NCBI GenBank assembly: GCA_902586885.1
Contig: CACIJG010000017.1
Location: forward strand, 1-40,202
Direction of reading: 5' to 3'
DNA length: 40,202 nt
DNA from: an uncultured Alphaproteobacteria bacterium
Lineage (GTDB): Bacteria; Pseudomonadota; Alphaproteobacteria; Rhodobacterales; Rhodobacteraceae
The notes below the pieces were generated by a model. That model was given only the letters and a program-made list of their open reading frames with translations. It did no database searches and was not told where the DNA came from. A program made the position numbers and the translations under genes. This document shows, piece after piece, positions 16,780 through 25,002 of the stretch. How positions within the stretch are numbered: position 1 is the first letter of the stretch; each line of letters opens with the position of its first letter.

Positions 16780-17499
16780 ATGTCGATCTCAGGGCATATG
16801 TTGATAGCCGATATAAGCGGTTATACAGAGTTTGTAAGGCTTCATAATTTAAAAAACAAACCAGTCTTTGGTAAATTTATGGCTGCTAACTTTGAGTCAC
16901 ATGCAACCACCATAATATCTGATCTTCTCGAAACGGTTATTGACAATATTGAACCTACCATGAAGTTAAATAAGCTTGAAGGTGACGCTGCTTTCTTTTT
17001 CTCTGAAGATAATAAAGAAAAAGGCCAGGAAGATAGCATTATTTCTTCAATGGAAAAGGCAAATGATGCGTTCATGAAGAGAGTATCAGAATTGCTTTTT
17101 TTACAAGCGTGTGGCTGTGAGCCATGTACCCAATCTAAGAATTTGAGGCTAAAGATAGTTGCTCACAAAGGTACCTTTAGTTTAAACAAAATACGAAATT
17201 TTGAAGAGCTGTCGGGTGAGGATGTTATATTAACTCATAGAATGCTCAAAAACGATATTAACAGTAATGAGTACTGGTTAGTAACTGAAAGTTTTCATAA
17301 GAACCTTAATAAAGAAAATAAAAGCAGATTTTCAAAGGTTACTCAAAACTTGGAAAGCTTTGATTTAGTCAAACTAAACCTTGCTAAGTTTGACTCTGAA
17401 GAGCCAAAAAACGAGAAAGTGGAGAGCCGGTCTCGGATACGAAATTGGCTAATACAAGCAGGCTATTTTGGGTCGGCAATGCTCCGAAAAAGGTCATGA
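16780..17499 (+). CDS. DUF2652 protein, adenylate/guanylate-cyclase-like fold
   Basis: A 239-residue protein with the DUF2652 architecture, which resembles class III nucleotide cyclases. MLIADISGYTEF (about 7-18) and KLEGDAAFFF (about 68-77) correspond to the two metal-binding Asp motifs (FADIxGFT and GDxxxA). GEDVILTHRML (about 146-156) occupies the place of the cyclase NxxxR helix, but Asn is replaced by Thr while Arg is kept. A C-G-C-E-P-C cluster at about 111-116 is distinctive. Catalytic activity is not established for this family. A G-rich SD (GGGGGGG) precedes the ATG. Monocistronic. Confidence 0.85.
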   Translation: MSISGHMLIADISGYTEFVRLHNLKNKPVFGKFMAANFESHATTIISDLLETVIDNIEPTMKLNKLEGDAAFFFSEDNKEKGQEDSIISSMEKANDAFMKRVSELLFLQACGCEPCTQSKNLRLKIVAHKGTFSLNKIRNFEELSGEDVILTHRMLKNDINSNEYWLVTESFHKNLNKENKSRFSKVTQNLESFDLVKLNLAKFDSEEPKNEKVESRSRIRNWLIQAGYFGSAMLRKRS

Positions 17500-17537
17500 A
17501 AAAAAATTAACTGAAAACAATCAGCTATTTTTCTAAT

Positions 17538-18638
17538 TTATAAATCAACTAAATGATCTTTCACGGCTTTTTCGTTCCACTCAAGACCCGTTCCAGGAAC
17601 ATTGGGTATTTCTAATGAACCATTATTAAGAGTGAAGGGTGTTTCTAAAATTTCATTTGCCCAGTCTTGCCACTCTAGCCAGTGAGCAGTTTGAGAAACA
17701 CGCATTACGTGAGCACCAACTTCAGGATAAAGATGAGTTGATATTGGAATTCCGGCTTCGGTTGCTATGGCAGCAGCTCTTAACCAACCTGATACTCCAC
17801 CAATTCTCATAAAGTCGGGCATAACCAAATCAGAAGCTTTTTTCTGTATTGACTTATAAAGTTCTCTTGGACCATAGAAATTTTCTCCAATTTGGACGGG
17901 GGTCTTTAATTCTTTTGTAAGCTGAGCAAATCCATCTAAATTGTCATAAACAATTGGCTCCTCAATCCAGGTAAGACCCAAATCATCAATCATGTGACAT
18001 CTAGTTATTGCTTCATCGAGAGTTAGGCTCTGATTGAAATCAACCATTATTTTTATATTGTCGCCAACTGCTTTTTTTACAATCTCAACAGCAGACAAAT
18101 CCTCATTTACATTGTCCCGACCTAAACGAAGTTTTAAGGCTTTAAAATCTCCTTCTTTAATAAGAGCTTTTGCTTCTTCTCCAAGCAGTTCTGGTTTTTG
18201 TAACCAAAGGCCATTGCTATTATAAGCCTTTACTGGTCCGACAGAACCGCCCAGCAAACTGCAAAGAGGTAATTCTGCTGCCTTAGCCAAAGCATCCCAC
18301 ACTGCCATATCTAGACCCGATACCGCAATTAGAGTAAGACCCTCATATCCTACAAAGTGAAGAGACTTTCTAGCCTTCTCAAACATATTGATTGGAGCTA
18401 ATTCTTCATTTTCAAATAATTGATTAAAATCATTTAGGGCCGGCAAAAGATAGGCCATGGATTTTATAATATATGGCTCTAAATAACTTTTCCCTACTAT
18501 TCCCTCTTTAGTATGTAAGTCAATTAGAATGAGAGGCCATTCTTTCATGGTAGCAATTTTAGCAACAACTGGTCTGTTTAGCTTTACAACAACTGGTCTG
18601 GCTACAATTTTCTCAAATGTTAAGCGTTCTAATCCCAT
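17538..18638 (-). CDS. Mandelate racemase/muconate lactonizing enzyme family protein
   Basis: A 366-residue member of the enolase superfamily. The N-terminal capping domain is followed by a TIM barrel with KLRLG (catalytic K-x-R, about residue 170), metal ligands VDFNQS (Asp), WIEEP (Glu) and QIGEN (Glu), then MPDFMRIGGVSGW and the STHLYPE motif with the catalytic His of the mandelate-racemase subgroup. This set predicts proton abstraction from a carboxylate substrate (sugar acid dehydration or racemisation), but the substrate cannot be assigned. Single gene, convergent with the DUF2652 gene. Confidence 0.92.
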   Translation of the reverse strand: MGLERLTFEKIVARPVVVKLNRPVVAKIATMKEWPLILIDLHTKEGIVGKSYLEPYIIKSMAYLLPALNDFNQLFENEELAPINMFEKARKSLHFVGYEGLTLIAVSGLDMAVWDALAKAAELPLCSLLGGSVGPVKAYNSNGLWLQKPELLGEEAKALIKEGDFKALKLRLGRDNVNEDLSAVEIVKKAVGDNIKIMVDFNQSLTLDEAITRCHMIDDLGLTWIEEPIVYDNLDGFAQLTKELKTPVQIGENFYGPRELYKSIQKKASDLVMPDFMRIGGVSGWLRAAAIATEAGIPISTHLYPEVGAHVMRVSQTAHWLEWQDWANEILETPFTLNNGSLEIPNVPGTGLEWNEKAVKDHLVDL

Positions 18639-18789
18639 TGATTAAATCTCCAGTAAAACAATACAGCAAGATGTGGTAAACTTTGCTTCCATCATAATAT
18701 TTCTTTATTAAAAATCTTTATCACTTAACCTTATATTTTACTTCGAAGTGTTTTTCAATTTGCGATTTTTATTTTGAATGTAGTATATT

Positions 18790-19149
18790 ATGCGAATGTA
18801 TAGTGACTATCCGAGTATTGTATTTTATATATTGTTGCTCCTTATGCTCTCGGGCGGCATAATTTTTATTGCAAGGAAAAGTCCTCAAAAATTTGTTTTC
18901 CAAATGGTTATTTGGGCTGGAATATTTTTAGTTGTTTTTGTGATTATAGGTTTTTTTACCCACTCCTTCGCTGATCATTCTGACTCAAAAAAAATAAGTG
19001 TTTCTGACATTACTCTTATCGAAGAATGTCTAGACTCTTTTTATCAAGGTCGCCCTAGAAACTATCCCCCAAAAACATATATTTACAAAAACGAAAAACT
19101 GCGTGGAATGGAATTAGTTTGCTATCAAAAAATTATAACTGATAACTGA
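18790..19149 (+). CDS. Hypothetical membrane protein, 119 residues
   Basis: Two hydrophobic helices occupy residues about 10-28 and 36-58, separated by a short basic loop (RKSPQK). A soluble C-terminal part of about 60 residues with two Cys follows (EECLDSFYQGRP and VCYQKI). The N-terminal two-helix layout recalls the membrane anchor of TIGR02281-type aspartic proteases, but no protease domain follows. I do not recognise a family with certainty. ATG codons at 18790 and 18796 are both possible. It ends 1 base before the convergent DsbA-like gene. Confidence 0.7.
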   Translation: MRMYSDYPSIVFYILLLLMLSGGIIFIARKSPQKFVFQMVIWAGIFLVVFVIIGFFTHSFADHSDSKKISVSDITLIEECLDSFYQGRPRNYPPKTYIYKNEKLRGMELVCYQKIITDN

Positions 19150-19150
19150 T

Positions 19151-19792
19151 TTATATAACGTTTTCATAATCACCAGTTACTCTTCCTCTTATGGTTGATA
19201 TATGTTCTCTGCCCCAAAATATCTCATCTTCATACACATAAGTAGGGACGCCAAAAATTCCCCTGTCCAACGCCTTTCCCATAATTTTATCCAAAGATTC
19301 TTTTCCATTCTTTTTATTCCAACTTAGAAACGCCTTATAGTCCAAATTAAATTCTTTAAGGATCATTTCCATTGTTTCTTCTTTTTCAACATTTAACTCT
19401 CTTTTCCAAAACCGCTCAAAAACATACTGAATAAGGGGTACTAACACACTTTTTGCATGTTCTTTTACCCAAATAATCAAATGAGATACCAACTTGGTGT
19501 CCCATATCTTTTGAGTCCCCAAAATTGTTTTGCCAGTCAAATTAGCTAATCTTCTACAATCCATATAAGAATATTTAACTCTACGCCACTGATGCGCTGA
19601 ACGGTTTTCCTCAATTACTTTTCCACTATTGTCGACTTTCGCGCTGCCTAAATAGTCTGCAATATCTAAAATATATGGAAAAAAGTTTATTTCTAAATCC
19701 AGTTCTGCGAATGTGTTTAAAGATGGCTCTAAAGCTAAGAAAGCATAGGGGCTTTTAATATCAATATAGAAGTCAACAAATCCCGTAGCCAT
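19151..19792 (-). CDS. DsbA-family / 2-hydroxychromene-2-carboxylate isomerase-like protein
   Basis: A thioredoxin-fold protein of about 213 residues. FVDFYIDIKSPYAFLAL near the N-terminus is the HCCA-isomerase/kappa-GST signature (Ser in place of the DsbA CxxC Cys), and the C-terminal RGIFGVPTYVYEDEIFWGREHI carries the conserved cis-Pro. Members are glutathione-dependent isomerases in aromatic degradation, but most are uncharacterised. The frame opens at a TTG (19807), but the ATG at 19792 (MATGFVDF) fits family N-termini better. The partner oxygenase genes of naphthalene-type degradation are absent, so the substrate is unclear. Confidence 0.85.
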   Translation of the reverse strand: MATGFVDFYIDIKSPYAFLALEPSLNTFAELDLEINFFPYILDIADYLGSAKVDNSGKVIEENRSAHQWRRVKYSYMDCRRLANLTGKTILGTQKIWDTKLVSHLIIWVKEHAKSVLVPLIQYVFERFWKRELNVEKEETMEMILKEFNLDYKAFLSWNKKNGKESLDKIMGKALDRGIFGVPTYVYEDEIFWGREHISTIRGRVTGDYENVI

Positions 19793-19920
19793 GTTCAGTC
19801 TTTTCAATAGTTATTTTTCAAAGATAACATAGGATCCCTGAAAGCAAAAATAATTACAATTTTTGACTTTATGGTAAAAAATAAAAACTATAGTTTTAAG
19901 AGCTTAGATGTTTTTAAACA

Positions 19921-20286
19921 TCAGTCAGCTTTTGCATATGTTTTGGCAGCTGTTGAATTAAATTCAAAAGCGATGCAGGGCTCATCTCCTACACACCAGC
20001 CGTTGTGACCAGGTTCAATAATATACACGTCTCCGGGACCAAAAACTTGCTCTGTTCCATCATTATGCTTCGCAGCCATTTGCCCAGATATAACTGTGCC
20101 AACATGTCTCGCTTGGCAACTTTCACCTCCCACCATTGGTTTTACACAAGACTCCCAGCTCCAACCTGGTTGAATTTCTAATTTGGCAGCTGCCACGCCA
20201 TCCAAATCACATACAGATACTTTCGCTTTGTCGGGAGTTCTAACCTCATCTGGATTATCAAATGATTTTTTTACTATTGATGCCAT
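19921..20286 (-). CDS. Cupin-domain protein
   Basis: A 121-residue single-domain cupin. The conserved pattern is visible as QARHVGTVISGQMAAKHNDG (motif 1 region with a metal-ligand-like His) and PGDVYIIEPGHNGWCVGDEP (motif 2 with G-D-x-x-x-I-x-P-x-H). Such small cupins may bind metals or act as sensors or isomerases; no specific function is known. It is divergent from alkB across 165 bases that contain nested inverted repeats, so the two genes may share control. Confidence 0.85.
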   Translation of the reverse strand: MASIVKKSFDNPDEVRTPDKAKVSVCDLDGVAAAKLEIQPGWSWESCVKPMVGGESCQARHVGTVISGQMAAKHNDGTEQVFGPGDVYIIEPGHNGWCVGDEPCIAFEFNSTAAKTYAKAD

Positions 20287-20358
20287 AGCAGTTTCCTTTT
20301 TGTTAGTTCAAATTATATACTAATATTGTAGTTTGTAATCTAACAGAAAAAGGGGGTG

Positions 20359-20416
20359 TTACACTATTACATGCTGATAAGATTTCAAAACTTGAAATTT
20401 TAGGGAAATAGTGTAA
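20359..20416. repeat. Nested inverted repeats in the cupin-alkB intergenic region
   Basis: A perfect 10-base inverted repeat, TTACACTATT (20359-20368) and AATAGTGTAA (20407-20416), encloses a 7-base inverted repeat, ATTTCAA (20382-20388) and TTGAAAT (20392-20398) with a 3-base centre. The region lies 36-93 bases upstream of the alkB start and downstream of the divergent cupin start. It may hold operator sites for a regulator of either gene, or fold as a leader hairpin. No regulator gene is adjacent. Confidence 0.6.
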
Positions 20417-20451
20417 TTTACTTCACTGATTTGAATTAGAGTATTTGGACA

Positions 20452-21564
20452 TTGGAAACAAAAAGTAAAAATAGTTTTACGGAAGATATGACCCCGGCCT
20501 TTTCATTTGGCCTTCCTTTTATATTTGTGCCCTTAATGATCATTGCCTGGATTTTTGGTGGTTGGACAATTTTGGCTGTTCCAATTTTCGGTTATGTTAT
20601 CATCACAATTTTTGATTTTCTTATTGGAACAAAAATGATAGCGCCAAAATTCAAGCCTGATGAGGACAACAAAAAATACAAGATAATTCTTTTTGCATGG
20701 CCTCCAATTCAATTGTTTTTAATATTTGGGAGTCTGGTTGCGATCTTCTCCTTTGAACATCTTAGTTTTATAGAGGCAATAGGTCTTATGCTTGTTCAGG
20801 GATTAATAACTGGAGCAGTAGGAATAGTTTTTGCCCATGAGCTAATGCATCAGAAAACCCGTTTTGAAAGATTTCTCTCTGATCTCCTAATGGGTATGGC
20901 TATTTATGGACATTTTAGGACAGAGCATGTTCTTGTTCACCATCGACATGTAGGTACCGAGAAGGATGCTGTTACAGCCCGATTTGGAGAGGGTTTTTAT
21001 AAATTCTTTACACGTATTGTTCCACAATGTTTTTTCTCGGCTTGGGAAACAGAAAAAGAAATGCTAACCAAAAAGGAAAGGCCCTTTTGGGACTTTCTAA
21101 ACCCTTTCTATATATATTTTGGGTTATCAATTCTTTTTTTGATTAGTTCATTTATAGTTGGTGGCTTTTTAGGAGTCCTTTGTTTCTTTATTCAAGCGTT
21201 TATAGCAGTCCTTCACTTAGAGGTTGTAAATTATATTGAGCATTATGGCTTGGTTAGACAGAAGTTAGAAAATGGTAAATTTGAGCCCACTAAGCCCCAT
21301 CACAGTTGGAACGCAAATCACCACGCCAGCAACTTACTTTTAATTAACTTGCAAAAACATTCTGATCACCACGCACGCCCAAATAAGACGTATGAGTCTT
21401 TACAGTCTTATGACGAAAATGATGCACCTCAACTGCCGTTTGGTTATCCGTTAATGGTTCTGATTAGCTTGATACCCGGTCTTTGGAGAAAAGTTATGGA
21501 TCCAAAAGTTATAGAATGGCGTAAAAAATTCTATCCCGATTTAACAGATTGGGGCAAAACTTAA
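20452..21564 (+). CDS. alkB: Alkane 1-monooxygenase (AlkB-type integral-membrane diiron hydroxylase)
   Basis: A 370-residue membrane protein with about six hydrophobic helices and the full set of AlkB histidine boxes: FAHELMHQ (about 128-135), EHVLVHHRHVGTE (about 158-170) and LQKHSDHHARP (about 303-313), plus the AlkB signature NYIEHYGLVR (about 262-271). This set distinguishes it from fatty-acid desaturases. It hydroxylates terminal carbons of medium-chain alkanes or related hydrocarbons using rubredoxin electrons; no rubredoxin or AlkT is in the window. The frame begins at TTG 20452; ATG 20488 (MTPAFSFGLPF) is an alternative start. It converges on the GYD gene. Confidence 0.94.
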   Translation: METKSKNSFTEDMTPAFSFGLPFIFVPLMIIAWIFGGWTILAVPIFGYVIITIFDFLIGTKMIAPKFKPDEDNKKYKIILFAWPPIQLFLIFGSLVAIFSFEHLSFIEAIGLMLVQGLITGAVGIVFAHELMHQKTRFERFLSDLLMGMAIYGHFRTEHVLVHHRHVGTEKDAVTARFGEGFYKFFTRIVPQCFFSAWETEKEMLTKKERPFWDFLNPFYIYFGLSILFLISSFIVGGFLGVLCFFIQAFIAVLHLEVVNYIEHYGLVRQKLENGKFEPTKPHHSWNANHHASNLLLINLQKHSDHHARPNKTYESLQSYDENDAPQLPFGYPLMVLISLIPGLWRKVMDPKVIEWRKKFYPDLTDWGKT

Positions 21565-21574
21565 AATTAATTTT

Positions 21575-21898
21575 TTAGCTTCCTGGAGGCGCATAAGAGC
21601 TAGCAACTCTCTTTGCTGTTTCTAAAGCGCCATCTATATTGATTTCACTCAGTGTCACTAAGTCTTTAATTGCACCACTAGCGTTAACAGCTATTGCGGC
21701 ACCTAAAGCTACCTCTTCTGATGGTACTTCAAAAATAACCAGAACATCATATTCTCCTCGCGTAAACATAAAGTCAGTTAATTTTGCACCAGCACTCTCG
21801 CAAACCTTTTCCATTACCGCTTTTCTTTCCTGGAAACTGCTTCCGATCATTCCTTTCCACGCATCAGTATTATATTTCGCCAACGCTACAACTTTCAT
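21575..21898 (-). CDS. GYD-domain protein
   Basis: A 107-residue protein of the GYD family. The motif RGEYDVLVIFEVP (about 47-59) is the family core (usually GxYDxV), and the N-terminal VVALAKYNTDAWKGMI is typical. The family adopts a dimeric alpha/beta-barrel-like ferredoxin fold and has no established function. It lies 10 bases from the convergent alkB end. A normal-looking SD-like AAGGAGAA precedes the start on the minus strand. Confidence 0.87.
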   Translation of the reverse strand: MKVVALAKYNTDAWKGMIGSSFQERKAVMEKVCESAGAKLTDFMFTRGEYDVLVIFEVPSEEVALGAAIAVNASGAIKDLVTLSEINIDGALETAKRVASSYAPPGS

Positions 21899-22047
21899 TC
21901 TATTCTCCTTCTTAATTCATATAGTGAAATTTTTATGAATATAGTCTAAAACTTAAGAAAAAAATATTAAAGAAGAAAACAAAAAATAACTCGCCATGAA
22001 CTTTAAAATTTGGGCTGTCTAAATCACAATATGGGTGATTAACGATT

Positions 22048-22100
22048 GAGTTTTTTGTAGATTTTAATTTTAAAAACTCTACAATTTCCAAAGCTACAAA
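22048..22100 (+). promoter_or_regulatory. Alternative stem-forming sequences in the leader of the DUF898 gene
   Basis: Within the 226-base gap before the DUF898 gene three overlapping pairings are possible: GAGTTTTT (22048-22055) with AAAAACTC (22072-22079), TTGTAGA (22055-22061) with TCTACAA (22078-22084), and TTTGTAG (22054-22060) with CTACAAA (22094-22100). The stems exclude one another. This might be a leader switch or only an effect of AT-rich sequence. Nothing else is visible in 21899-22047. Confidence 0.25.
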
Positions 22101-22124
22101 GTTTTTTAAAAAGGGGGAAGCATC

Positions 22125-23216
22125 ATGGAGCCTATTAAATTTAAGGGACAAGCCGGTGAGTATTTTGGTATCTGGATTGTAAACCTTTTACTTACTGTCA
22201 TAACAATTGGTATATACGGTGCCTGGGCAAAGGTTAGAACAAAAAAGTATTTCTCTAGTAATACGGAAATTGATGGACACTCTTTTGGTTATCATGCAAC
22301 GGGCTGGCAAATTCTGAAAGGAAGAATTTTAGTTGCTTTAGTTTCATTAGTATTCTTTCTCGGTGTGGCTTTTACGTCTCAAGCCGGTGAACTGGTTTCG
22401 GGAATTTATATCATTTTTGTATTTATTCTAGCTATTCTAGCTCTTCCCTGGATTGTTAACAATGCCTTGAAATTTTCTGCAAGAATGACCTCTTACAGAA
22501 ATATTCGATTGAACTGGCGGGGAACTTATGGTCAGACACTTTTCATTTATTATATAACACCACTATTAAGCATTATTTCCCTAGGACTGCTAATTCCCTT
22601 AGTTACAAAATATTATTTTAATTACTACGCAAGAGGTCACTATTATGGAACTTCTGGATTTCGAACTGAAGCCTCCACTAATGACTTTTTTAGAGGAGCT
22701 ATTCGCTCTGGCCTTCTTCCCTCTTTAGTCCCCTTGTACCTTTTAATAATTTATATGGTTGTTATTAGGTGGGAAGTAGTAAGTCATATTGCATATTATC
22801 CTGAACAACTTGCGTGGAGAATAGCAAATGAGTTAGGGGGACTATCTTTTCTGATACCAGTTTTTATTATCTCGGCAGTTTTCACTAACTTCATCTTCAG
22901 AATTATATCACGAAATATACTTTTAAATAGTTTGGCCTTAGCTAATAAGGAGGATAAAGAGATCTCCGTAAAGTTTGGCTCTGATTTGAACCCTTTTAGG
23001 TATTTATGGATTATCATATCGAATTCATTTGTTGCCGCGATTACCCTTGGTTTAATGATACCTTGGACACAAATAAGGCTTTATAGATATCTATGCGTTT
23101 CAACAAAAACTGAAATAACTGGAGACATGGATAAATTTCTAGATTCTGAGAAATCTAGGCTATCAGCCTTTGGTGAGGAATACGCAGAAATGGAAGGTAT
23201 TGAAGCCGGAATCTAA
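22125..23216 (+). CDS. DUF898 (YjgN-family) membrane protein
   Basis: A 363-residue polytopic inner-membrane protein. FKGQAGEYFGIWIVNLLLT near the N-terminus, ITIGIYGAWAKVRTKKYF (about 26-43) and WRGTYGQTLFIYY (about 132-144) are hallmarks of DUF898/YjgN. A second GAW-type motif occurs late (LGLMIPWTQIRLYRYL), reflecting an internal repeat. The function is unknown. An SD-like AAGGGGGAAG lies upstream of the ATG. It overlaps the start of a gene for an M48 metalloprotease, an arrangement often seen for this family, which implies that the two products act together in the envelope. Confidence 0.92.
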   Translation: MEPIKFKGQAGEYFGIWIVNLLLTVITIGIYGAWAKVRTKKYFSSNTEIDGHSFGYHATGWQILKGRILVALVSLVFFLGVAFTSQAGELVSGIYIIFVFILAILALPWIVNNALKFSARMTSYRNIRLNWRGTYGQTLFIYYITPLLSIISLGLLIPLVTKYYFNYYARGHYYGTSGFRTEASTNDFFRGAIRSGLLPSLVPLYLLIIYMVVIRWEVVSHIAYYPEQLAWRIANELGGLSFLIPVFIISAVFTNFIFRIISRNILLNSLALANKEDKEISVKFGSDLNPFRYLWIIISNSFVAAITLGLMIPWTQIRLYRYLCVSTKTEITGDMDKFLDSEKSRLSAFGEEYAEMEGIEAGI

Positions 23217-24258
23217 ATTTAAGCTGCTTGGTCAGTACATGGAAAAAAATTCCTCCCGATCAAATCGGGTAGAGTTTGTTTTTAATGATGGAATTTTATC
23301 TGTATTTGAAAATGATAAATGTCTAGATGAGGGGCTTGTCATTGAGTCTATACAAGGAAAGAGGAATATTTATCTAGACAATGGATGTTTATTTGTGTCT
23401 GATCTCGATCTTTCTGAAAGACAGTCAAAATTATTGCTTCCCAAAAGTGAATTCAATATTAGGTGGCTTGAGAAGCTGACGATTAAAAAATTCTTTCTGT
23501 ATGTATTTTCTCTATTCGCTTTATTAGCAATTTATAGATACGCATTTATACTGGCGACATCTATCCTAGTAATGTATTTCCCATTGGACTGGGAAAAAAA
23601 ATTGGGGCAATCTACCTACAATAACCTTAAAATCAGCTTACTTAAAGACACGATGATTCAACAGGAACGTAGAGAAAAAATTACGCTCAAAGCACAAGAT
23701 TTAATCAATGTAAGCAATCTAGATGAAACCCCTCAAATCATGTTTCACGAATCAAAGACACTGGGGGCCAATGCATTGGCCCTTCCGGGGGGTCCAATTA
23801 TCATAACAGATGATCTGGTGAAACTGTTAGAGTCTGATCCCCTTATATTATCGATAATTGCTCATGAAATCGTTCACATTCAAGAGCGTCATTCTCTTGA
23901 GCAAATAGTGCAAATAGTTGGGGTATCTTCTTTTGCTTGGTTACTTTTTGGTGCTGAAGAGGCCATTATTGAGGAGGTTTTGTATATAGCTGTTAATTTG
24001 TGGTCTCTTAAGAAAAGCAGAGATTTTGAGAGAGAAGCAGATCTGAAGGCCATAGAGATATTAAGAAAAGCCGGAATTCCTGAGAATAGTCTCTTAAAAG
24101 CTATGAAAAAGCTTTCAAATTATTCTTGTAGCAAAAAAAGGGGAGATAAGTCTCTTTGTTTAAAAGATACTGGATCAGGTTGGCTGTCAACTCATCCGTC
24201 GGATTCAGAGAGATTAGATTATATATCCGAGAATATTGCTAAAGAACCCAGTCAATAG
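23200..24258 (+). CDS. M48-family membrane-anchored metalloprotease
   Basis: An HtpX/M48-like zinc protease of about 352 residues. An N-terminal region (LGQYMEKNSSRSNRVEFVF) similar to proteases paired with DUF898 is followed by one or two hydrophobic helices and the catalytic core: HEIVH zinc motif (encoded at about 23863-23877) and the third ligand in FEREADLKAIEIL. HPSDSERLDYI near the end is typical. The start is uncertain: the frame is open from TTG 23170, TTG 23200 follows a GGAAGG, and the first ATG is 23239. It overlaps the DUF898 gene and converges on ung with a 20-base overlap. Confidence 0.9.
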   Translation: MKPESKFKLLGQYMEKNSSRSNRVEFVFNDGILSVFENDKCLDEGLVIESIQGKRNIYLDNGCLFVSDLDLSERQSKLLLPKSEFNIRWLEKLTIKKFFLYVFSLFALLAIYRYAFILATSILVMYFPLDWEKKLGQSTYNNLKISLLKDTMIQQERREKITLKAQDLINVSNLDETPQIMFHESKTLGANALALPGGPIIITDDLVKLLESDPLILSIIAHEIVHIQERHSLEQIVQIVGVSSFAWLLFGAEEAIIEEVLYIAVNLWSLKKSRDFEREADLKAIEILRKAGIPENSLLKAMKKLSNYSCSKKRGDKSLCLKDTGSGWLSTHPSDSERLDYISENIAKEPSQ

Positions 24259-24913
24259 GGGTCATGTTCTTTTCTGAAAGGTAGCTATTTGCATTTGAAA
24301 AAGGTTTTGAACCAAAAAAACCGTTGTTAGCGGAGAATGGTGATGGGTGTGCACTTTCAATAATTAGGTTATTTTGTTTATCAAGGAATTGCCCTTTCTC
24401 CTGGGCTTTTCTTCCCCAGAGAATATAGACTATGTTAACCTTTTCTTTATTTAAAGTTTCTAATACTTTATCCGTAAAGGTTTCCCAGCCTTTGCCTTGG
24501 TGTGATGCAGGTTTACTTCGCTCTACCGTTAAGGAACTATTTAATAGTAAAACTCCTTGTCTGGCCCATTTCTCTAAGTTTCCGGTGTTAGGGCGTTTAA
24601 TATCAAGATCAGTCTTTAGCTCTTTAAATATGTTTTCTAAGGAAGGGGGTGGCTGTACACCTTCTTTAACAGAAAAGCTCAGACCGTGGGCTTGTCCTCT
24701 ACCATGATATGGATCTTGTCCCAGAATAACTACCTTTACCTTCTCGAAGGGAGTAAATTCAAATCCATTAAATATCTCACTACCCGGAGGGAATATTTCT
24801 TTTCCATTTTTCTTTTCTTCTCTGAGGAATTTACTTAATTCTTTCATATAAGGCTTTTCAAATTCCTCGATCAACCGAACTTTCCAACTCTCTTCTATTT
24901 TTATTTCTGACAA
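24239..24913 (-). CDS. ung: Uracil-DNA glycosylase, family 1
   Basis: A 224-residue family-1 UDG that removes uracil from DNA. The water-activating motif GQDPYHG (65-71, catalytic Asp 67), the FPPGSEIFNGF Pro-rich loop, the LLLNSSLTV uracil-binding segment and the HPSPFS DNA-intercalation/catalytic motif (His 189) are all present. The length is normal. It is monocistronic on the minus strand and its 3' end overlaps the M48 gene by 20 bases. Confidence 0.97.
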   Translation of the reverse strand: MSEIKIEESWKVRLIEEFEKPYMKELSKFLREEKKNGKEIFPPGSEIFNGFEFTPFEKVKVVILGQDPYHGRGQAHGLSFSVKEGVQPPPSLENIFKELKTDLDIKRPNTGNLEKWARQGVLLLNSSLTVERSKPASHQGKGWETFTDKVLETLNKEKVNIVYILWGRKAQEKGQFLDKQNNLIIESAHPSPFSANNGFFGSKPFSNANSYLSEKNMTPIDWVL

Positions 24914-25002
24914 AGCTTAGTCCTTTCTGGAAAATAATAACCTATGTGTAAATTGAAAAATAGTTTATCATAATTATTGGCAATCATAAGGGTCTCGAAT
25001 AG

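Noticed and set aside
21933-22151. A minus-strand frame of 72 codons across the DUF898 leader
   Set aside because: It has low complexity, no SD, and overlaps the real start of the DUF898 gene.
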